Assembly: GCA_964493635.1 (NCBI GenBank)
Contig: CAZBOW010000002.1
Coordinates: 88,890-152,889, forward strand
Source: OLB6 sp964493635
GTDB lineage: Bacteria > Bacteroidota > Ignavibacteria > Kapaibacteriales > Kapaibacteriaceae
Reading direction: 5' to 3'
Length of the DNA stretch: 64,000 bases
Of this stretch, positions 59,417 to 64,000 are shown piece by piece. How positions within the stretch are numbered: position 1 is the stretch's first letter; every line of letters begins with the position of its first letter. Position numbers and translations under genes: made by a program. The notes beneath the pieces were generated by a model that saw only the letters and a program-made list of their open reading frames with translations, did not search any database and had not been told where the DNA came from.

Positions 59417-60721
59417 ATGGCGCCGATCCTTCTCTGGCGATACATCCTGCGGTCCATGGTGGGCCCGTTCCTGTTTGGCACTGCCATCATCATCTTCATT
59501 TTTCTGTCGCAGTACATGATCAATTACCTGCCGAAACTGGCAGGTAAGGGGCTTGGCCTTGAGGTGATCGGCGAGTTCATGGTGCTGAACATGTCGTGGA
59601 TCATTGTCCTGGCAGTTCCTATTGGAGTACTGTTTGCCAGTGTGATGAGCTTCGGTGCATTATCAGCCACGCACGAGGTTACGGTCATGAAGGCCTCAGG
59701 GATGGGTCTGATCCGAATGATGGTGCCGGTGGCCTTGGTTGGTGCCGTGCTATGGGGAGCGACGTTCTGGTACACCGACAACGTTCTGCCCGATACGAAT
59801 CTGCGCCTCAGCTCGATGATGCAGAACATTCAACGGCTCAAACCAACGTTTGCCATCGAGGCCGGACAGTTCACGACGCAGATCGATGGTTTTACCATTC
59901 TTGCCAGGCGCATGGATAGTGCTGGCGTGATGCAGGGCATCACGATCTACGATCGCACGAAGCCGGACCGCCTGACCATCGTGAGTGCCAATGTTGGTCG
60001 GCTGTCCTTTTCACCGTCCTATACACGGCTGATCGTCGATCTCACGCAGGGCGAAGTTCATCAATCGCGAATCTCGGATCGGAAGCCCTACCGGGTTGTG
60101 GAGTTCGATACGCATCGCATCGTGATGCGAGCCGATCGGTTTTTCTACGAGGAACCCGATGTCTCGGGGTCGTCGCGCGGCGATCGAGAGATGCGCATCT
60201 CCGATATGCAGCAGATCGTTGACCGCAGCGACTCCATCATTACGGCAGCCCAAGCGGCGTTTCGGAACCTTCTGCAGCACCACGTGCGTACGGTACTCCA
60301 TGCACCGTCAGCGGTGGCCGGAAGTGGCAATGTCGTCCAGGTCGATGAGCCCTACAACCGGGCGCTTGGCTTTGTAACCACCGAGCGTACGGCACTGGAA
60401 ACTGAACTGTACCGTGAGGATGCTGAGCAGCGGATGTCCAGTCGCTACGAAGTGGAGATCCATAAGAAGTATGCGATTCCCTTTGCGTGCTTGCTGTTTG
60501 TTTTTGTAGGAGCTCCCCTGGGTATCCTCACCAAGGGTGGGAATTTCGGCATCGGCGCTGCCATCTCGCTTGCCTGTTACATTGGCTACTGGGTAACGCT
60601 CATCGGCGGAGAGGAACTGGCCGACCGCGGAATGCTGGCACCGGAAATTGCGATGTGGACTGGAAATGCTCTATTTCTGCTGATTGGGGTTGCCACGACG
60701 GTACGCGTCAACAACCGCTAG
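59417..60721 (+). CDS. LptF/LptG-family permease (YjgP/YjgQ)
   Basis: 434 residues with three N-terminal and three C-terminal membrane helices flanking a periplasmic beta-jellyroll (about 110-330). ILLWRYILRSMVGPFLFG, VPIGVLFASVMSFGALS and EIHKKYAIPFACLLFVFVGAPLG are diagnostic. LptFG with LptB extracts lipopolysaccharide from the inner membrane. Whether this is LptF or LptG cannot be told; the second subunit and lptB are not in the window. Confidence 0.93.
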   Translation: MAPILLWRYILRSMVGPFLFGTAIIIFIFLSQYMINYLPKLAGKGLGLEVIGEFMVLNMSWIIVLAVPIGVLFASVMSFGALSATHEVTVMKASGMGLIRMMVPVALVGAVLWGATFWYTDNVLPDTNLRLSSMMQNIQRLKPTFAIEAGQFTTQIDGFTILARRMDSAGVMQGITIYDRTKPDRLTIVSANVGRLSFSPSYTRLIVDLTQGEVHQSRISDRKPYRVVEFDTHRIVMRADRFFYEEPDVSGSSRGDREMRISDMQQIVDRSDSIITAAQAAFRNLLQHHVRTVLHAPSAVAGSGNVVQVDEPYNRALGFVTTERTALETELYREDAEQRMSSRYEVEIHKKYAIPFACLLFVFVGAPLGILTKGGNFGIGAAISLACYIGYWVTLIGGEELADRGMLAPEIAMWTGNALFLLIGVATTVRVNNR

Positions 60722-60725
60722 GCCA

Positions 60726-61889
60726 TCACCACACGAAGCGGTTCAAGGCCGTATGAGCCCGAGCAAAGGCTTCGTCCATCGTAGCAGCGGTGGCCGTGAG
60801 ATGTCCCATTTTTCGACCAACGCGCGACTCTTTCTTACCGTAGAGGTGGAGCGACACGCCATCGACCTTGAGCATCTCTACGACGCTGTCGGGAATGGCA
60901 CTGCCCGATCGCTCACCCAGCAGGTTGATCATGGCCGCACCTCCTACGCGTAACTCCGGCGAACCCAGAGGCATGTTCGTCACCGCACGGATGTGGTTCT
61001 CGAACTGCGAGGTTACGCAGGCCTCGATCGTATAGTGCCCGCTGTTATGTGGCCGAGGGGCTATCTCGTTGACGAAGATCTCGTCCTGCGGCGTAAGGAA
61101 CATCTCCACACCGAAAACACCAACACCATCGATGGTCTCAACGCAAGCAACCGCAATCTCCTGTGCTCGCTTCTGCAGCTCTTCTTCAATAGGAGCAGGT
61201 GCCAGCACCGTCACACAGATGTGACCCTCCTGAATGGTTTGGACGCAGGGATACACGGCCACTTCACCGCGCTTATTCCTGGCTACCATCACGGCCAGCT
61301 CCTTGTTGAACGTCACGAAGCTCTCAGCCATGAGTGGTCGCGGTGCCTCACCCTCCATGAACCGGCGCCATACCATATCGATCTCGGTGTCGCGTTTGAT
61401 GGTGGCGTTTCCATACCCGTCGTAACCATGAGTGCGTGTCTTGGCAACAAAGGGGTAGCCATGTGTCGAGCCAAACGTGTGGAGGTCTTCCTTCGTGGCG
61501 ATGGCCGCAAACGTTGCCGTGGGTAACCCTGCCTGGGAAAAGGTGACCTTTTGCGTGTACTTATCCTGTACCAAGCGCATCGTGGCCGGTGTGGGATAAA
61601 CGCGTCGGCGCTCGGCAATGCGGTCTAAGATCACGGGATCAACAAATTCGTTCTCCAGCGTGACGATATCGGAAACCTTCACAAAGGCGTCAACCTGTGC
61701 GTCGTCGTTCCATCCTCCAGCAAACTCGTGCTTCGTCATTCGTCCGGCGGGAGAATCGGCACCATGCTCAATAATGGCAGCCTGCATTCCTAGGCGATAG
61801 ACTTCCTGGAGCGTCATCTTTGCCAGCTGCCCTCCGCCAAGGATTCCCAAGGTGAACGGCTCGGATGGTGTGTAGATGGATGGTAGCAT
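60726..61889 (-). CDS. purK: N5-carboxyaminoimidazole ribonucleotide synthase
   Basis: This ATP-grasp enzyme of purine synthesis has GILGGGQLAKM at residues 15-25, TLENEFVD, PFVAKTRTHGYDGYGN and VNEIAPRPHNSGHYTIEA. The last is diagnostic of PurK. 387 residues is normal. It follows acpS with no gap. No purE is adjacent. Its stop is 4 bp from that of the convergent LptF/G gene. Confidence 0.95.
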   Translation of the reverse strand: MLPSIYTPSEPFTLGILGGGQLAKMTLQEVYRLGMQAAIIEHGADSPAGRMTKHEFAGGWNDDAQVDAFVKVSDIVTLENEFVDPVILDRIAERRRVYPTPATMRLVQDKYTQKVTFSQAGLPTATFAAIATKEDLHTFGSTHGYPFVAKTRTHGYDGYGNATIKRDTEIDMVWRRFMEGEAPRPLMAESFVTFNKELAVMVARNKRGEVAVYPCVQTIQEGHICVTVLAPAPIEEELQKRAQEIAVACVETIDGVGVFGVEMFLTPQDEIFVNEIAPRPHNSGHYTIEACVTSQFENHIRAVTNMPLGSPELRVGGAAMINLLGERSGSAIPDSVVEMLKVDGVSLHLYGKKESRVGRKMGHLTATAATMDEAFARAHTALNRFVW

Positions 61890-62264
61890 CTAGGCGGTCT
61901 CCTCGATTACAACAACGGCAAGTCCAACCAGTGCCGTGTGCGACAGACTCACATGAATGGTGTGACTGCCCCACCGTTCCAACATCGGACCAAACAGCTC
62001 GATCACCGGCCTACCCGATGGCTCGTTGCGAATTCCAACATTCCGGAAGCTCATCCCATCGCGCATGCCAGTACCGATGGCCTTGCTGAAGGCTTCCTTG
62101 GCAGCAAATCGAGCCGCATAGTGCAGGAATCGTGTTTCGCCGTAGCGATCGCAGTACGCAATCTCGGTTTCGGTGAATACACGCTGCAAAAAGCGATCGC
62201 CGTACTCAGCATACGACTTCTCGATACGTGGAACATCCACGATATCGGTGCCCAGACCAATCAC
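61890..62264 (-). CDS. acpS: Holo-[acyl-carrier-protein] synthase
   Basis: AcpS transfers phosphopantetheine from CoA to acyl carrier protein. GLGTDIVDVPRIE at the N-terminus contains the Mg-binding Asp, and RFAAKEAFSKAIGTG is the second motif. 124 residues is normal. The start is GTG, overlapping the prfB TGA by 4 bp (62261-62264). Confidence 0.95.
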   Translation of the reverse strand: MIGLGTDIVDVPRIEKSYAEYGDRFLQRVFTETEIAYCDRYGETRFLHYAARFAAKEAFSKAIGTGMRDGMSFRNVGIRNEPSGRPVIELFGPMLERWGSHTIHVSLSHTALVGLAVVVIEETA

Positions 62265-63365
62265 TGTTGCTGATCCTCGAACAAAAGGTAGGCCTTGATG
62301 AGTTCATCAAGATCGCCATCCATCACGCGGTGCACGTCGGTGATCTTGGTTTCGGTGCGGTGGTCGTTCACCATCGTGTAGGGCTGAAACACGTAGCTAC
62401 GAATCTGTGAGCCCCATTCAATCTTTTTCTTCGTTCCCTCGATGGCGGCCTTGGCGGCTTCTTCTTCCTCTCGGCGCTTTTGGTACAGGCGGCTCTTGAG
62501 CATCATCATGGCACGCTCACGGTTGAGCAACTGCGACCGCTCCTGTTGACAGCTCACCACGATGCCCGTAGGAACGTGGGTAAGACGCACGGCTGTTTCA
62601 ACCTTGTTCACGTTCTGACCTCCCTTACCGCCCGATCGAAAGGTGTCCATTTCCACGTCGGCAGGGTTGACCTCAATCTCCACGTCGTCATCGACCTCCG
62701 GATACACAAAGACCGAAGCAAAGGAGGTGTGACGGCGCGCGTTGGAGTCGTAGGGGCTGATGCGAACCAGACGATGAACGCCATTTTCGGCCTTCAGGTA
62801 GCCATAGGCATACGGACCACGTACTTCCAGCGTCCCACTCTTGATGCCAGCGGTGTCACCCTCCTGCTCATCGGCGAGAAACACTTGGAAGTTGTGCTGC
62901 TCGGCCCACCGTGTGTACATCCGCAACAGCATTTCGGCCCAGTCCTGCGCTTCGGTGCCACCGGCACCGGCATTGATCGTCAGGATGGCATTGCGGTTAT
63001 CGTCTGGTCCAGAGAGAATCTTCTTCAGTTCCAGTTCATCCACCGCTGTAAGGCACCGATCCAGTTCGGCCGTGATCTCGGCCTCCATCGAGGCGTCCTT
63101 GGCTTCCTCGCCAAGTTCGATCATCGCTTGAACGTCGTCGGTAGCTCTGCTGGCTTGCTGCCAGGAATCCACCCAGTCCTTCAGATCGGCCAGCTCACGG
63201 CTTACCTTCTGTGCTCGCTCCTGGTTGTCCCAGAAGTCTGGTGCGGACTGCAACATCTCTCGCTCGGCAATGTCGTCGCGCTTGCCGTCGATGTTAAAGG
63301 TACCTCCGCAGTTGCTCTACACGAGAGCGGAGGTCGGAAAGCGTTTCTTTTTGCGGTTCAAACAT
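62261..63365 (-). CDS. prfB: Peptide chain release factor 2 (programmed +1 frameshift)
   Basis: RF2 terminates translation at UGA and UAA. The zero frame starts at the ATG complement of 63363-63365 and stops after 23 codons at a TAA (63296-63294). A +1 shift on CTT lets the ribosome read AAC and continue for 344 codons, giving 367 residues, the normal length. The second frame contains the GGQ motif (SGGKGGQNVNK) and, at the anticodon-like site, SPY instead of SPF (ISPYDSNARRHTSFAS). It leads an operon prfB-acpS-purK. Confidence 0.95.
63293..63307 (-). promoter_or_regulatory. RF2 programmed frameshift site with UAA stop
   Basis: On the minus strand GGAGG, a 3-nt spacer (TAC) and CTTTAAC reproduce the RF2 recoding site: an internal Shine-Dalgarno sequence at the usual distance, the CTT slippery codon, and a stop. 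The stop is TAA; the usual site has TGA. Confidence 0.9.
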
Positions 63366-63408
63366 GGTAGGGGGCTATGGTGCTGTGGGGCGATCGTGAT
63401 TCGTCCTG

Positions 63409-63416
63409 CGAAAATA
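63409..63416 (-). promoter_or_regulatory. Promoter-like TATTTTCG box upstream of prfB
   Basis: Minus-strand TATTTTCG lies 43 nt before the prfB ATG, in the 56-bp gap after the outer-membrane protein gene. The resulting leader would contain an AGCCCCCT octamer (63369-63376). Confidence 0.35.
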
Positions 63417-63421
63417 CGGGA

Positions 63422-64000
63422 TTACAGCAACGGCGACGACACTCCAATCGACCATCCAAACCTGCCGCGCTGCATGCCAAGGCCCCCTACCGGCCACAGG
63501 GCATCTACCCGCAGATAGAACAGCTCGCTGATGAACGTCGGAATCCGTGACAGCGCTACACCGGCCTCCATGTACCAACCACCGGTGCCATCCCAAGCAA
63601 CACCCTGCAGCGTTGGCTGCTGGGCCTGCCACACATTGGCTGCATCAAACACGCCGATGACGTCGATCCCTCGCTTGTTGGAGAACGTCGGCAGGCCAAG
63701 AGCGCGCCACCAGAGATCGGTGAAATTATGCTCGATGTGAGCCCGCAGGTAACTGGTTCCGCCAAAGGCACTCACGGGTACGGTGGCAAGGTCCACATGG
63801 CTGCCCAGCACGGGATAGCGCTGGAGAAGCGAGAACTGATACTGCCGCGGCAGCTCGCCTGCAAGCCGGGCACCGCCAAACAGGTCCATATCCAATCGCA
63901 TCGGATAGTATCCTGTTGCAAAGGTTGGCAGGCGAAGACCAACGCTCGCTTCCGCGGTGGCAAACGCTGCCAGGGTGGGCAAGGTAACGTCTCGTCCAAC
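63422..64000 (-). CDS. Outer-membrane beta-barrel protein, C-terminal part (runs off the right edge)
   Basis: The last 192 residues are visible. Repeated short amphipathic strands with aromatic caps (YLRAHIEHNFTDLWW, GWYMEAGVALSRIP, LFYLRVDALWPVGG) and the ending RFGWSIGVSSPLL indicate a beta-barrel of the surface-antigen or DUF5686 kind. LWWRALGLPTF with GIDVIGVFDAANVW is consistent with these. The N-terminal part and exact family are outside the window. Confidence 0.75.
   Translation of the reverse strand, partial: VGRDVTLPTLAAFATAEASVGLRLPTFATGYYPMRLDMDLFGGARLAGELPRQYQFSLLQRYPVLGSHVDLATVPVSAFGGTSYLRAHIEHNFTDLWWRALGLPTFSNKRGIDVIGVFDAANVWQAQQPTLQGVAWDGTGGWYMEAGVALSRIPTFISELFYLRVDALWPVGGLGMQRGRFGWSIGVSSPLL

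Larger units (their letters stand above)
1425..63376. repeat. Dispersed octamer ARGGGGCT (42 copies by eye)
   Basis: AGGGGGCT on + at 3199, 3496, 7560, 14375, 18721, 25550, 28407, 41812, 46035, 50831, 58044, 63369; on - (AGCCCCCT) at 2582, 5985, 8957, 15251, 21431, 22591, 23904, 27711, 32875, 37711, 46846, 46903, 49055, 57705. AAGGGGCT on + at 13049, 16796, 33671, 38371, 42970, 48428, 53346, 59546; on - (AGCCCCTT) at 1425, 30517, 32132, 40365, 42762, 51081, 51948, 54070. Almost all copies are in genes. Coordinates are left ends and were counted by eye. Confidence 0.85.

Noticed and set aside
1..64000. tRNA, rRNA, riboswitch, IS element, phage or CRISPR features
   Set aside because: None was seen on reading both strands by eye; short tRNA genes could still be missed without a covariance search.

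Overview
The window comes from a bacterial chromosome, most likely a draft or metagenome assembly, because it carries two 100-N scaffold gaps. G+C is about 55-58% by eye. The gene content points to the Bacteroidota/Chlorobiota side, probably a Kapabacteria/Ignavibacteria-like lineage: large secreted proteins with C-terminal type IX secretion (T9SS) sorting domains, a split ATP synthase operon without beta/epsilon genes, an ADP-heptose epimerase and LptF/G (so a lipopolysaccharide outer membrane), a phytoene/squalene synthase, and promoter-like TAnnTTTG/TAnnTTCG boxes. The lineage is inference. No rRNA, tRNA, CRISPR array, IS element or prophage was seen; nearly all of the window is tightly packed coding sequence.

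Layout. 1-6.5 kb: start of a secreted protein, then obg coupled to an unknown 393-aa protein, radA, and a divergent phytoene/squalene synthase. 6.4-13.1 kb: ATP synthase operon (two small AtpI/Q-type membrane proteins, atpB, E, F, H, A, G) with hldD inserted between atpA and atpG. 13.1-19.8 kb: clpC, family-4 uracil-DNA glycosylase, ddl, a PfkB sugar kinase and a CBM9-like secreted protein, read as one unit. 19.9-27.2 kb: an OmpA-like lipoprotein-type protein, an enoyl-CoA hydratase and two tandem T9SS subtilases. 27.3-31.9 kb (+): dnaX, bcp, a TatD nuclease fused in frame to an outer-membrane protein, upp, and a small protein. 31.9-42.5 kb (-): a six-gene run with a MATE-like exporter, a double oligopeptide ABC ATPase, an MlaF-like ATPase, a 1203-aa T9SS protein, an OmpA-type barrel and a class-V aminotransferase. 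42.5-48.5 kb (+): membrane protein, T9SS PhoX phosphatase, imelysin/di-heme peroxidase fusion, T9SS endonuclease/exonuclease/phosphatase protein. 48.5-50.9 kb (-): arsC, acr3 and a deoxyhypusine-synthase-like gene joined by 4-bp overlaps. 50.9-54.2 kb (+): PerM-type transporter, FtsE-like ATPase, dapB, a DUF1573-like protein, an EVE protein. 54.4-64 kb: dnaA, then tatC, polyprenyl diphosphate synthase, BI-1, TPR and LptF/G on +, then purK, acpS and frameshifted prfB on -, and the end of an outer-membrane barrel gene.

The strongest unexplained signal is an octamer, ARGGGGCT (AGGGGGCT 26 times, AAGGGGCT 16 times by eye), scattered over the whole window on both strands and independent of gene direction or reading frame. 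Other points: a GTATCTTYG box placed 3-5 nt before several start codons (candidate leaderless promoters), a TatD-outer-membrane-protein in-frame fusion with an internal signal peptide, an RF2 frameshift site with UAA instead of the usual UGA, a deoxyhypusine synthase embedded in an arsenic operon, and two assembly gaps that are both artefacts flanked by exact 55-bp duplications.
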